Assembly (NCBI GenBank): GCA_012959785.1 | Contig: DUCM01000017.1 | Coordinates: forward strand, 1-64,000 | Direction: 5' to 3' | DNA: 64,000 nt | Origin: Planctomycetota bacterium | GTDB lineage: Bacteria > Planctomycetota > UBA1135 > GCA-002686595 | Part shown: piece after piece, positions 33,551 through 43,116 of the stretch | How the letters are laid out: every line of letters starts with the position of its first letter | Position numbering within the stretch: the first letter of the stretch is position 1 | Translations under genes and position numbers: made by a program | Notes under the pieces: generated by a model | Databases searched by the model: none | The model's input: the letters and a program-made list of their open reading frames with translations, nothing else | What the model was told of the DNA's origin: nothing

Positions 33551-34891
33551 GGTCCAGGCGAGGGCCTGGGCGGGGCCCTCGACGAGGGCGGCGGCGAGTT
33601 CCAGGGCGGGAGAACGCAGAGGGCGGATGAAGCGGCCGATGAACTCGTCGGCGGCGGCCAGGTCGGCGGGACGGAACCAAGGGCCGGGCAAGCGGGCGGC
33701 ACCAGCCAGGGCCAGGTCCCAGATGGGGGCGGCCAAATCGCGCACGAAGGGGGAAGCGAGCCCGGCACGGGCGGCGTCCAGCCAGGCAGCGGAGAGGCTG
33801 GCGCGGCTGGGCTCGAGCAACTCGAGGGCAGCTTCGCACGCGGCCGAGTCGTAGAAGAGACCCGCCCAAAAGACCGCGTTGACCCCGCGCCAACGAGCCG
33901 GCACTCCATCACAGGAACGCAACTCGAAAAAACCGCGCAATCGCACCTCGGGGAACAAAGTCGAGAGATGGTAGTCGAGGTCGGCAATCTGCGGCCGGCC
34001 GTGCTCGGGGTGACCGCTTTGAATCCAATCGGCCATGCGAAAGCCCGCTCGGCCAGGCTGCGCCGCGCTGCTGCCCCCACCGAAAAGCAAAACATCGGCA
34101 TCGAGAGCAAACTCGGCATAGGACTCGCCAGGGTCGGCGCAGGCGTCCGTCAGGAGCTGCTTGGGAAATCCCGTGCGCGAGGGGTCGAGGCCCTGCCAGG
34201 CCTGGGCACGGCGCGACACGGCACCGTCTTCAGGACTGCAAGCGAAGGACGCACTGGCGAGAGGCGCAAGCAGATTGCCCAGATGCCAGCGACGGGTTGC
34301 CACGACTCGCGAGCCCAAGTCGAGGTTGACCTGCAAGCTCGTGGTATGACGCATCATCACCCGCCCGTGGGGCGAGCGCCTGTCGAAGTAGGCCGCCATG
34401 GCGTGGTAGCGCGGCGCACGAAGTTGCTGCTCAACCAGGGAACGGTCGCTCCATACATCGCAACCCACGGCGACCATCTGGCCCCCAACCCGCGCCATGG
34501 CTCTCTCGATCAGAGCAGCGGTTTGCTCCACATCCTCCATGGCCGCCGCGGCGTTCTCATGGATGCAGGTCGAGTGCTCCACCTGCGCACCGGGCTCGAA
34601 GGTGATGCGGCCCCCATTGGGCAGATGGAAGACCGGCGGCGGACCGGCAGCCCGGGTCACCTCGCCAGCGGCGACCAGGGGCTCGAGAGCCTCGAGCACG
34701 CTGCCCTGGCCCTCAAGCGGTACGCGGCCCACGGGCTCTCCGCCCTCGTCCACACGCAACACCAAAAACTCAGGCTCGAGACCGATACGCCCCAACTCCG
34801 CACCACCCAGCCCCTTCTCGAAAACCTGCTCGACAATGCGCTCGCGGGCCTCTGAAAGAGTGATCGGGCGCTTTGGATCGAGTTGGGTCAT
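33542..34891 (-). CDS. GCS2-family glutamate-cysteine ligase
   Basis: A 449-residue member of the GCS2 family (EgtA and plant-type gamma-glutamylcysteine ligases), which condenses glutamate and cysteine with ATP. Supporting blocks are RIGLEPEFLVLRVDEGG (the N-terminal acid motif that binds metal-ATP), ITFEPGAQVEHSTCIH, HTTSLQVNLDLG and FFELRSCDGVPARWRG. There is no signal peptide. ATG at 34891 was chosen because the protein there begins with the family's MTQLDPKRPITLSEARE. A TAGGAT box lies 34 bases upstream. It might support glutathione, gamma-glutamylcysteine or ergothioneine synthesis; no partner gene is nearby. Confidence 0.8.
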   Translation of the reverse strand: MTQLDPKRPITLSEARERIVEQVFEKGLGGAELGRIGLEPEFLVLRVDEGGEPVGRVPLEGQGSVLEALEPLVAAGEVTRAAGPPPVFHLPNGGRITFEPGAQVEHSTCIHENAAAAMEDVEQTAALIERAMARVGGQMVAVGCDVWSDRSLVEQQLRAPRYHAMAAYFDRRSPHGRVMMRHTTSLQVNLDLGSRVVATRRWHLGNLLAPLASASFACSPEDGAVSRRAQAWQGLDPSRTGFPKQLLTDACADPGESYAEFALDADVLLFGGGSSAAQPGRAGFRMADWIQSGHPEHGRPQIADLDYHLSTLFPEVRLRGFFELRSCDGVPARWRGVNAVFWAGLFYDSAACEAALELLEPSRASLSAAWLDAARAGLASPFVRDLAAPIWDLALAGAARLPGPWFRPADLAAADEFIGRFIRPLRSPALELAAALVEGPAQALAWTRR

Positions 34892-34967
34892 GGTATCGCG
34901 GTCGCGAAGAGGCGCGCGAGGAGAGATCCTACCCTCCTGACGAGTCCGCGAACAAATGGGCCCGGGC

Positions 34968-35699
34968 TCAGCCCTTGGACCCATTCCTCTCGGGCCGACG
35001 CTGCTTGCGCGCAGCAACTAGAGCCAGGACAAGCCCCAGGGCGCAGACTTCAAGCCAGGGGTGCAGACTGACCCGACCGAAATCCCCGCGCCACACGATC
35101 AGCGCCTGGTAGAGGTAGATCAAGAGCGGCGCCAAGGCCACGAAGCAGGCCACGGCCAGGGGACTGTCCCTGTAGGGCCGATGGTCGCTGCCCGCCGGCG
35201 CCTGGCCGCGCTCGGCGCGACGCTCGTCTTCGCGGTCGAGGTACTCCTTGGCTTCGTCGAGCAAGGCTTCGGACCGGGAAAGGGCCCGCAGCTCCACGGG
35301 GATCGCCACCACGGTCACACACATAGCCGCCAGTCCTGCTAGCAGATGCACCTCGGATGAGAGGCCAAAGGCACGCTCGCCGTAGCCGAGGACTCCCGCT
35401 GCAACGATCGAAAAAGAGCCAGCCAGAGCCAAGAAGAACCCGCCGCGTTCACGGAAGAAATGGTTCGAGCGCTTGAGAAATTCGGGAGCCAAGCCACAGT
35501 TCTCGTGAGCCTCGCGCAGGAGTCGCGACGAGATCAACGAGAACAGGATCACGAGGCTGTGGAGGAGCACCACGAGACAGGCGGTGAAAAGCCCCAGGGT
35601 TAGATGCAGTGATGAGCCCCGTATCCCCAGGGTGGCTGTGGCAAACAGCCCCCCCACGGCCAGGATCATCAAGGTCAAATAGTATTGGGACATGCGCAT
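34968..35699 (-). CDS. integral membrane protein of unknown function
   Basis: A protein of about 243 residues beginning MRMSQYYLT, with four to five hydrophobic segments at about residues 8-25, 30-55, 90-110, 118-135, 190-210 and 220-237. A charged stretch with DEAKEYLDREDERRAERGQ separates the third and fourth groups, suggesting a cytoplasmic loop. The start is one of two adjacent ATG codons (35699 or 35693). No known domain was recognised. It lies 76 bases before the glutamate-cysteine ligase gene on the same strand and may be co-transcribed with it. Confidence 0.7.
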   Translation of the reverse strand: MRMSQYYLTLMILAVGGLFATATLGIRGSSLHLTLGLFTACLVVLLHSLVILFSLISSRLLREAHENCGLAPEFLKRSNHFFRERGGFFLALAGSFSIVAAGVLGYGERAFGLSSEVHLLAGLAAMCVTVVAIPVELRALSRSEALLDEAKEYLDREDERRAERGQAPAGSDHRPYRDSPLAVACFVALAPLLIYLYQALIVWRGDFGRVSLHPWLEVCALGLVLALVAARKQRRPERNGSKG

Positions 35700-36121
35700 G
35701 TGGAAATCCGCCAAGCGTCTTGCGCCCACCGTGTCACGGGAGGGCGCAACGCATGGGCGCGGCGCGGGGGTTATACGCGCCCCCGGGGGGCCGCAACCAC
35801 CCACGGATGAAGAAAAGAGCTCAACAGGCGCTTTCTGAGGCCAAGACCTGTCAAGAACCCACCAATCTAGACGCCACGATTCGGGCCAGGAGCCTCCTCG
35901 ACTGACGCGCCAGGCTCCGCTGGCAGGGGGTTTTTGCCCCGAATGCCCTACCAAACGGGGGAATCCACCCGGCCGCCCTCGTCTGACTGAAAAGAAACCT
36001 TCCGTGCGGGAGAGATTCACAAGACCAAAGAAGGGTTTAGACTGTGGCACTGCCCCTGATATGTCCGACGAGTATTTGTGCCGCTCCTCCCATTGGTTGC
36101 CCTCCCTCCACTACCCCACCC
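35700..36121. other. 420-bp divergent intergenic region
   Basis: No convincing gene. It holds a GC-rich run near 35761-35800, a 32-codon ATG frame at 35807-35905 with poor codon use, a short hairpin (35909-35924) followed at 35931-35935 by TTTTT, and the promoter at 36016-36043. It separates the leftward membrane protein gene from the rightward radical SAM gene. Confidence 0.6.
36016..36043 (+). promoter_or_regulatory. promoter of the radical SAM gene
   Basis: TTCACA (36016-36021), a 16-base spacer and TAGACT (36038-36043). The GTG start is at 36122, giving a leader of about 70 bases. Confidence 0.45.
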
Positions 36122-37663
36122 GTGAAAGTTCTCCACATCAGCCGCACCCTGCCCCAGGAAGCCATCGGCCCCATGTATCTCTCGCGCGCCGTCAAGGATG
36201 CTGGCCACGAGATGAAGGCGCTCTTCGTGCCGGACCCGCACTGGATCTCCAAGGTCAAAGAGTACGCGCCGGATGTGATCACCTGGTCTCTGATGACCGG
36301 CAATCACCGCGCCATCTACGATGTCAACCGCTTGCTCAAGAGCAAGCTCGATTTCTTCTCACTGATGGGTGGTCCGCATGTGACCTTCGTGCCCGATGCG
36401 GCCAAGGATCCCGCCATCGATGCGGTTTGCATCGGCGAAGGCGAGGGCGCGATCGTTGACCTTTTGAACGCCCTCGAGAAGGGCGAAGACTGGCGCGGCA
36501 TCGAGAACCTGTGCTATTCGGATGACGGCGAGGAGATGATCAAGAATCCCCTGCGCCCCCTGATCAAGGACCTCGACGCTTTGGGCCAGCCCGACCGCTC
36601 GGTCATCTACGATGCCCAACCGCTCTATCGCGACAGCGACCGCAAGGTAATCGTGACACAACGCGGCTGCCCCATGAGCTGCTCGTTCTGCTTTCACCAC
36701 GCCTGGCGCGGCAAGGTTTACGGCGTGCGTAACTCCGAGTATGTACGCAAGCGCTCGGTGAGCCATGTCATCGCCGAAGTGCAGGAGATCCGCGAGAAGT
36801 ACCCTCTGCGCTTCGTGCACTTCCTCGACGACATCTTCAACCTGCGCACGGACTGGCTCAAGGAATTCGCCGAGCGTTGGCCCAAGGAGGTTGGCCTGCC
36901 CTTCGATGTGATCCTGATGGCCAACATGACCAAGGAAGAACACATCATCCAACTCAAGGCCGCCGGTTGCATCTACGCGCGCATCGCCTTCGAGGCGGCC
37001 AGCGATCACATGCGCAACGCGATCTACAAGAAGAACACCGAGACATCGCAACTCGTCAACGCCTCGGGCTGGATCAAGAAGCACGGCATTCGCCTGGGCT
37101 CCCTGAACATGCTGGGCGGTCCCGGCGGGACCCTTGAAGACGACATCGACACCATCCTGCTCAACCAAGAGTGCAAGGTGGACCACCCCCTGTGCTCCAT
37201 CGTCCAGCCCTACCCCGAGTTCGAGCTGAACGACATCACCCGCGAGATGGGCATCGCCGTCGCCGAGTACGACGATTTCCCGGCCCAGTTCAACCGCAAG
37301 GCCTCGATCGAGATCAAGGACAAGCAGGCCGTCGAGAACCTGCACAAGTGGTTCCCGATTCTGGTGCGCTACCCCTCCTTGATGCCCATCGCGCGCAAGA
37401 CCCTACGCAGCCGTCTCGCCTCCAAGCCGCTCCTGATCATGTACATGCTCTACTCGGAGTGGATGGTCACCGAGCAGAACCAGCTCTACAACAAGGCCCA
37501 GGGCCGCAAGAGCATCATGGCCTGGGCTCCCATCGACTTCACCATGCGCGTGGCCACCAAGGGGTTCATCCGCATCGTCGGCAACCTCGGCGGCAAGGTC
37601 GTGAGCAAGATGGCCACACGCCTGCAGATGGGCGACGAGCGCGTCATGGCCCACATGGACTGA
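36122..37663 (+). CDS. B12-binding-domain radical SAM protein
   Basis: A 513-residue radical SAM enzyme. An N-terminal Rossmann-like cobalamin-binding-type domain (about residues 1-150, with FFSLMGGPHVTFVPDAAKD) precedes a radical SAM core with the Cys cluster GCPMSCSFCF (Cys183, Cys187, Cys190) that binds [4Fe-4S]. The usual B12-ligating DxHxxG is not obvious. The tail (about 440-513) is a separate helical domain. The start is GTG at 36122; an ATG at 36044 would add residues without family character. The reaction is unknown; members modify lipids, hopanoids, phosphonates or tRNA. Confidence 0.82.
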   Translation: MKVLHISRTLPQEAIGPMYLSRAVKDAGHEMKALFVPDPHWISKVKEYAPDVITWSLMTGNHRAIYDVNRLLKSKLDFFSLMGGPHVTFVPDAAKDPAIDAVCIGEGEGAIVDLLNALEKGEDWRGIENLCYSDDGEEMIKNPLRPLIKDLDALGQPDRSVIYDAQPLYRDSDRKVIVTQRGCPMSCSFCFHHAWRGKVYGVRNSEYVRKRSVSHVIAEVQEIREKYPLRFVHFLDDIFNLRTDWLKEFAERWPKEVGLPFDVILMANMTKEEHIIQLKAAGCIYARIAFEAASDHMRNAIYKKNTETSQLVNASGWIKKHGIRLGSLNMLGGPGGTLEDDIDTILLNQECKVDHPLCSIVQPYPEFELNDITREMGIAVAEYDDFPAQFNRKASIEIKDKQAVENLHKWFPILVRYPSLMPIARKTLRSRLASKPLLIMYMLYSEWMVTEQNQLYNKAQGRKSIMAWAPIDFTMRVATKGFIRIVGNLGGKVVSKMATRLQMGDERVMAHMD

Positions 37664-37678
37664 GCCGCAACAGGTGCG

Positions 37679-38311
37679 CTACTGTTTGCGCGCCAGCTTC
37701 GCGAGGGCCTCTGCAAGACGATCTTCGAAACGCGCCAGGCGCTCGGTGTCGAGCTGCGGGAGTTCGTGCAACGCCAGGCGGGTCACATCGCCGATGCCCA
37801 CGGAGGCGAAGACGGCGCGCTTCCAGAAGCTCCCCGCGAGGCCGCGGAAAAGCGCCAAGTCCACGGTTCGGCTGGCATTGAAGGTCTGCACCACCAGGGC
37901 GCGCTTGCCACCGAAGAGCGGCTCGGGCGAGCCCTCTGGTTTTTGGCGCAAGGCCACATCGTGCACGAACACGCGGTCAACCCAGCCCTTCACGAGGGCC
38001 GGCGGCGCGAACCAGTAGACCGGGTGGAGAACCACGAAGCCGTGGGCCCAGATGGCATCCGCCTGGTAGCGGGCGACGAGGGGCTCCTCCGCGGCCTCGA
38101 CGCGGGTGGCGTGGGGCTCAGCGGACCCCAAGCGCAGCACGGGATCGAAACCGTCGGCCAGGAGATCGTGGCGGCGGCACTGGGCGCCAGTTTTCTCGAG
38201 GCACTCCACGGTGAAGTCCGCCAGGCGCTGGCCGAGACCGCCGGAGCGGGCGCCGCCGTGGATCACAAGCACGCGGGCGGGATCTGGGGAGTTGCTCTTC
38301 GAGGAGGTCAT
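37679..38311 (-). CDS. NAD(P)H:quinone oxidoreductase-like flavoprotein
   Basis: A 210-residue flavodoxin-fold protein of the NQO1/KefF/MdaB type. VLVIHGGARSGGLGQRLADF is the FMN or FAD phosphate-binding start, and IWAHGFVVLHPVYWFAPPALVKGWVDRVF matches the family block that ends in the WxDRVF motif. Such enzymes reduce quinones with two electrons and protect against electrophiles. The gene converges with the radical SAM gene, the stops being 15 bases apart. Confidence 0.82.
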   Translation of the reverse strand: MTSSKSNSPDPARVLVIHGGARSGGLGQRLADFTVECLEKTGAQCRRHDLLADGFDPVLRLGSAEPHATRVEAAEEPLVARYQADAIWAHGFVVLHPVYWFAPPALVKGWVDRVFVHDVALRQKPEGSPEPLFGGKRALVVQTFNASRTVDLALFRGLAGSFWKRAVFASVGIGDVTRLALHELPQLDTERLARFEDRLAEALAKLARKQ

Positions 38312-38407
38312 GACGGGGCTCGACCGGCACCCTATACCAGGTTGCCACCGGCTTCACGGATAAGCAGCGTGCCCTTGCGGCTCGCCCGGCGGTAGGATCC
38401 CCCTACC

Positions 38408-40987
38408 ATGCTCACAGCTCTCTGCTTGGCCCTCGCGGCCGCTCTCGCGCCGAACTCTGCGGGGGAAAAACTCGCCGCCATCGATCTCATCGCTCCCCAG
38501 GCGCAGAGCTTCGTGCTGCACGCCACGATCCCCCTGCCTCCGGGGGAGTGGGCTCCGGGGGCTTCGCCGGTGCCCTTCGGCATCATCTCCCATGACCCAG
38601 AGCGCCGGGTGGTTCCGGCCCAGGTGGAAGGTGTCAGTCGCTATCCCGATGGCAGTTGGGATGTGGTGCAGCTCCTGGCCCGGGTCGAGCGTGGAGCAGA
38701 CGAACTCGTCGGCGAACCCCTGCGCTTTGATGTAGTGCGGGCCCCCCACCCTCGCGGCCTGGCCCATGCCCCCAACAAACTTCTGCAAGGCCTGCTGGAA
38801 GAGCCCGGTTCGATTTTCTTGCGCTGCCGCGATGTCTACGGCCACGCCTACACCTTTAGTCTGTTCGCCCTGCCCAAGGGACCTGGCACACCGCGCTGGA
38901 GCATGCGCAAGGACGGACGCTTCCTCAATCAATTCCGCACCGCGGGTGTCATGCTGCCAAGGGCCGACGAATACACCGAGCGCCGCGCGGGACCACCCCT
39001 CGCTCACATGTTCGGGATCCTGGCCTGGTTCAGCGACTGGCAGGGCGAACAGAGCCTGCAACTCGACCTGCGCGTGCACAACGGGCTTTCCAGCGGCGCG
39101 GCGGCAGCGGCGCTCGGCGAGGAACCCGTGGGCGCGATCTACTGGCAGAGTCTCGAACTCGTCCTACCCCGCGGACTCAACATCCTGCCCCTGGTCGCCG
39201 ACCCTTTCTTTGGCGAGGCCTACGATGAAGGTGAGCGGCGCGTGTTTCCCCTCGTCTCGCCCTACGACGACGGCGAGTTGCACATGCTGCCGCCCCAGGC
39301 CCAGTTCCTGCGGCGCTTGGTCATCGTGAATGCAGGCGACGAAAGCATCGCCCGGGCACGCCTGGACCGTGCCGGCCTGGGCTTTTGCGCCCACGACACA
39401 GCGCTGTGGTCCTGGGCCAACCCGCTCACCGCGCGCTACTTCCCCCAGCGCGACGAATTGCCCTCCATGGGCTTCTATTCCTGGAAAGGACGCCACGGCA
39501 AGGGCGCACTCAGGACCCACGAAATCCACAAGTTGCAGCGCTTGCGGGAACAACTCGAGAGCGGGGCTGAGGGCACCTACCCCACGGCTTCGCCTGCCAT
39601 GGGCTGGGCCCAGCCTTACTTCGTCTCCTTCGAAGGCGGCGCCGGGGGCGAGGAGATCGCCCTGCTCGAAGGTCAACGCGCCGTCGGTGGCGCTTCTGGC
39701 CCCGTGCTCCAACGCCTCGAGTTGACCCACCGCATGAATGTCTGCCGTCAACCGCAAGCCCTCTGGGACGCGGGCGGCCAGGTCGTGGGCGTCTTTCGTT
39801 GGCGCAGGCCGGAGTCGCAAGAAAAGGCCCTCGCGGTGGACTTTCGCCCCTACGGCTGGGGTGTCCTGCCCGAGTTCAAGTTGCCCTGCCGCGGCGGGCC
39901 GCCTGCCAACGCCCAGGTGCACGAGGTCGCCCGCCGCGGCGCGCGGCCGCTCTACGACGGAGGCACGCCCTTCCAGGCGGGGGGCGCGCCGCCCCGCGGC
40001 GACCAGTTCATTATCAACTGGCAACCTCACGACGCCGAGCACTGGGTGCGCTACACGAAGAACGCCAAGGCCCTCTTGTGGCTGGCCGACGATCCAAGCG
40101 CCGAGGATGATCTCGAGTTGTGCGCGGAGTTGTTCCGGCTCTACTTTCATGAATTTCAAGCTCCCACAGATGGCAAGCTGCGCGTGACCCTCGCGCAGTT
40201 CGAAGAGCGGGCGCGGGAGCAACCGGGCGAGGGTCTCTACATCGGCCGCGGCCACGCCTGGGGCATCGATGCCTTCTGCGCCTACTACTCCACCGCGCCC
40301 GACCCCTGGCGCGAACGCCACCGGCCCTGGGCCGAGCGCGTCAGCGATCTCTTGGTTGCCGGCGCCATGCCTTCCGGCGTGGTGATCCGCAGCGACTACG
40401 AGCCCCTGCTCCACAACCCGCGTTACGAGGGCGCCCACGCCTTTCAATCCCAACTCTTGCTCCTGGCCCAGCGCAGCTTGATCGAGAGTGTCTTGGGTGG
40501 CGTGGATGGATCGCGCACCGGCCAACTAAAGGAACTCTACCTGCGCACCGTGCAGTACCTCTTCTGGGGACCTGTCTGGCAGCGCGTCAAGACCGACTGG
40601 TCCCAAGGCGATGCCCCCGTGTTCGACACCGGCCCGCGCTGGGCCTTTGCCGTGGCGCGCAATGATGGAGACAGCCTGCCGCCCTTCAGCGACACCTCGT
40701 ACTGGGGTCAAGGCTACTTACCCGATGACGCCTGCTACGGCGGCGTCGAGACCAGCTACGGCTACGCCACCCTCGCCAGCGCCGCGGATTGGACCCAAGC
40801 CACCGACGGCGCGGGGCTCAAGAACCGCTACATGCTGCGCAGCCTGGACTACGGCCGCAGCCCAGCGAGCTTCGACGAACTCTACAAACGCCTGACGGGG
40901 CGCGCCGCAGACCTCGTCCACGATGGCTCCAAGGACAGCGCGGGTTTCATTTCGCGCTTGCAGCGCTGGCGGCACCTGGGTCGCTGA
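38408..40987 (+). CDS. large secreted protein, PcRGLX/YetA-like (RIFT barrel)
   Basis: An 859-residue secreted protein with signal peptide MLTALCLALAAALAPNSAG. The first 400 residues are beta-rich and resemble the N-terminal RIFT-barrel of PcRGLX/YetA proteins (exo-rhamnogalacturonan lyase, PL26): FVLHATIPLPPGEWAPG, VPFGIISHDPERRVVPAQ and DGSWDVVQLLARVE. The later part (about 430-800) is helical with Trp-rich stretches (GRGHAWGIDAFCAYYSTAPD), as expected of an alpha/alpha-barrel. Pectin or polysaccharide degradation is possible but not certain. A TAGGAT box lies 9 bases before the ATG. It converges with htpG. Confidence 0.6.
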   Translation: MLTALCLALAAALAPNSAGEKLAAIDLIAPQAQSFVLHATIPLPPGEWAPGASPVPFGIISHDPERRVVPAQVEGVSRYPDGSWDVVQLLARVERGADELVGEPLRFDVVRAPHPRGLAHAPNKLLQGLLEEPGSIFLRCRDVYGHAYTFSLFALPKGPGTPRWSMRKDGRFLNQFRTAGVMLPRADEYTERRAGPPLAHMFGILAWFSDWQGEQSLQLDLRVHNGLSSGAAAAALGEEPVGAIYWQSLELVLPRGLNILPLVADPFFGEAYDEGERRVFPLVSPYDDGELHMLPPQAQFLRRLVIVNAGDESIARARLDRAGLGFCAHDTALWSWANPLTARYFPQRDELPSMGFYSWKGRHGKGALRTHEIHKLQRLREQLESGAEGTYPTASPAMGWAQPYFVSFEGGAGGEEIALLEGQRAVGGASGPVLQRLELTHRMNVCRQPQALWDAGGQVVGVFRWRRPESQEKALAVDFRPYGWGVLPEFKLPCRGGPPANAQVHEVARRGARPLYDGGTPFQAGGAPPRGDQFIINWQPHDAEHWVRYTKNAKALLWLADDPSAEDDLELCAELFRLYFHEFQAPTDGKLRVTLAQFEERAREQPGEGLYIGRGHAWGIDAFCAYYSTAPDPWRERHRPWAERVSDLLVAGAMPSGVVIRSDYEPLLHNPRYEGAHAFQSQLLLLAQRSLIESVLGGVDGSRTGQLKELYLRTVQYLFWGPVWQRVKTDWSQGDAPVFDTGPRWAFAVARNDGDSLPPFSDTSYWGQGYLPDDACYGGVETSYGYATLASAADWTQATDGAGLKNRYMLRSLDYGRSPASFDELYKRLTGRAADLVHDGSKDSAGFISRLQRWRHLGR

Positions 40988-40990
40988 GTT

Positions 40991-42853
40991 TCAGTCCTTG
41001 GTCGGCGCCCCTTCCAGCATCAACTTGCAGAGCAGCTCGTTGAAGCGGGCCGGGTTCACGGGCACGCCGCCTTCGGCGATCAGGGCTTGGCCGTAGAGCA
41101 GGTCGGCCGTATCGAGGACGGCCGGGTCGCCAGGGTTGGCGGCGAAGAGTTCGCCGAGTTGGACCACCAGGGGATGGTTGGCACCCAATTCCAGGATTCG
41201 CGCGGTGGGCGGCGCAGCTCCGTGCATCTCGCGCAGCATGCGTTCCATGTGGGGCCGCGGGGCGCCCGCGGCGCTGGTTAGCAGCGCGGCACTGCCCGTC
41301 AACCGCGAGGTCAAACAAACCGACTCGACCTCGTCACCGAAGTGCTCGGCGAGCTTCTCGAAGAGCTCCTTGAAGGTCTCCGACTGTTTCTCGAGAACCT
41401 TCTCGTCTGCTTCGCTCTGCAGGCTGGAATCGGCACTGTGGACCGACTTGAAGGGTTGTCCCTCGACTTCACCCAAGGCGTCCAGGAGCCACTCATCCAC
41501 GGGCTCGTCGAAGTAGAGCACTTCAAAGCCCTTGGCGCGGAATGTCTCGAGGTGCGGCGAGGCTGCCAGAGCCGCGCGGCCGCCGCCGGTGATGGTCCAA
41601 AGAGCATCCTGCTCCTTTGGGGCGCGGTCCTGGTATTCCTGGAGAGTTGTCCAATCATCGCCATGGGTGGAGCGGAAGAGGCAGATCTTGGAGAGTCGAT
41701 TGTCTTCGTTATCACCGGCGCAAATGCCTTCCTTGATGACCGCCCCGAAGGATGCCCAGAAAACCTCGTAGTCCTCGCGATTTTTTTCCAGCATGGTCTC
41801 GAGGGTGCTGATGATCTTCTTCACCAGGCGCGAGCGGATGGCACGCACATGGGGGTTGGTCTGCATCACCTCGCGCGAGACATTCAAGGGCAGGTCGGAA
41901 GCCTCGACCACACCGCGCACGAATCGAAGCCAAGGCGGCAACAGGTCTTCGCACTCCTCGGCGATCTGCACCCGACGCACATACAACGAGAGCCGCGAGC
42001 GGTGCTGTTTTTCCGAAAACAGGTCCATGGGCTTGGTGCGCGGTATGTAAAGCAGGGCCGTGTACTCGAGGGCACCCTCTACCTGGAAGTGAATCGTCTC
42101 CAGGGGCTCCTGAAAGTCGTGAGTTAGATGGCGGTAGAACTCGGCGTGCTCCTCGCTCGTGACCTCGCTCTTGGGCCGGATCCAGATGGGCTTTTGACTG
42201 TTGAGCTGATCATCACCGAGCATGATCGGGTGCTCGACGAAGTCCGAGTAGCGCCGCACCAACTCGCGCAGCTTGTGCTCATGGAGGTACTCCTCCCTGG
42301 GGCCGTCTTCCTTCAGGTGCAGCTCGACCCGCGTGCCGCGTTCGAGGCCAGCGACCTCCTCGATGGTGTAGCTGCCGTCCGCGCTCGAGGTCCAGCGCCA
42401 ACCAGCCCCATCGTTTTCTCGCGAAGTCTCCACAATAACTTTGTCGGCCACCATGAAGCTGGCGTAGAAGCCCACGCCGAACTGGCCGATCAGCTCCGGC
42501 GCGTCGTCAGCGCCGCGCTCCTTGAGCTCCTCGAGAAAGCGCCGCGTGCCCGAACTGGCGATAGTGCCGAGGCCTTGCACGAGATCGTCGCGGTCCATGC
42601 CGATGCCGTTGTCCAGGATGCTGAGGCAACCGGAATCGGCGTCGAGTTCGAGGGAGATGGTGAGCTTCTCGTCGGAGCCCAGGAGCTCACTGTTCGTGAG
42701 CGCCTCGACCCGCAGCTTGTCGAGGGCATCGCTGGCGTTGGAAATCAGCTCGCGCAGAAAGATCTCCTGGTGGGTGTAGAGCGAGTGGATCATGAGATCC
42801 AGAAGCTCCTGGACCTCGGCCTGGAACGGTTGGGTCTCGGCTTGGGCGGTCAT
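40991..42853 (-). CDS. htpG: molecular chaperone HtpG (Hsp90)
   Basis: A 620-residue Hsp90 homologue that refolds clients in the cytoplasm. The GHKL ATPase motifs are present: LRELISNASDALDKLR, DNGIGM, and GQFGVGFYASFMVADKV. The middle domain contains EEHAEFYRHLTHDFQEPLE, and the C-terminal dimerisation domain ends in LLCKLMLEGA. The start ATG (42853) gives the usual N-terminus. No CIRCE or sigma-32-type promoter was seen; a 6-bp inverted repeat GAGCGC/GCGCTC lies about 50 bases upstream. Confidence 0.95.
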   Translation of the reverse strand: MTAQAETQPFQAEVQELLDLMIHSLYTHQEIFLRELISNASDALDKLRVEALTNSELLGSDEKLTISLELDADSGCLSILDNGIGMDRDDLVQGLGTIASSGTRRFLEELKERGADDAPELIGQFGVGFYASFMVADKVIVETSRENDGAGWRWTSSADGSYTIEEVAGLERGTRVELHLKEDGPREEYLHEHKLRELVRRYSDFVEHPIMLGDDQLNSQKPIWIRPKSEVTSEEHAEFYRHLTHDFQEPLETIHFQVEGALEYTALLYIPRTKPMDLFSEKQHRSRLSLYVRRVQIAEECEDLLPPWLRFVRGVVEASDLPLNVSREVMQTNPHVRAIRSRLVKKIISTLETMLEKNREDYEVFWASFGAVIKEGICAGDNEDNRLSKICLFRSTHGDDWTTLQEYQDRAPKEQDALWTITGGGRAALAASPHLETFRAKGFEVLYFDEPVDEWLLDALGEVEGQPFKSVHSADSSLQSEADEKVLEKQSETFKELFEKLAEHFGDEVESVCLTSRLTGSAALLTSAAGAPRPHMERMLREMHGAAPPTARILELGANHPLVVQLGELFAANPGDPAVLDTADLLYGQALIAEGGVPVNPARFNELLCKLMLEGAPTKD

Positions 42854-43116
42854 GGATGTGGTACCTTTGGGTTGTGCTGGGGAGTCGGGACGCTGGGCGG
42901 CTAGAGCGCGCTCCAAGGCGCTCCTCTCGAAGAAGGTATGCAGCCATGGTAAGGACGCGATTTATGGGCGAAGATTCTCGCCTGAGAGGCCCTCGCTGGC
43001 AACCCCGGAGGGCCATGAGGCCCCCACTGCCGGGAATTGTCCCCCAGGCGTTCTGGTGGGGGTAGGATTGGATGAGGCGGTTCCGCGCTGCCCCAGAGAG
43101 ACACTTTCCGCCGCAA

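Noticed and set aside
35807..35905. 32-codon frame MKKRAQQALSEAK with a downstream hairpin
   Set aside because: Codon use is unlike neighbouring genes, there is no ribosome binding site and it is too short to support.
42903..42922. GAGCGC/GCGCTC inverted repeat before htpG as a CIRCE or ROSE element
   Set aside because: It does not match the CIRCE consensus and is too short for a thermosensor.
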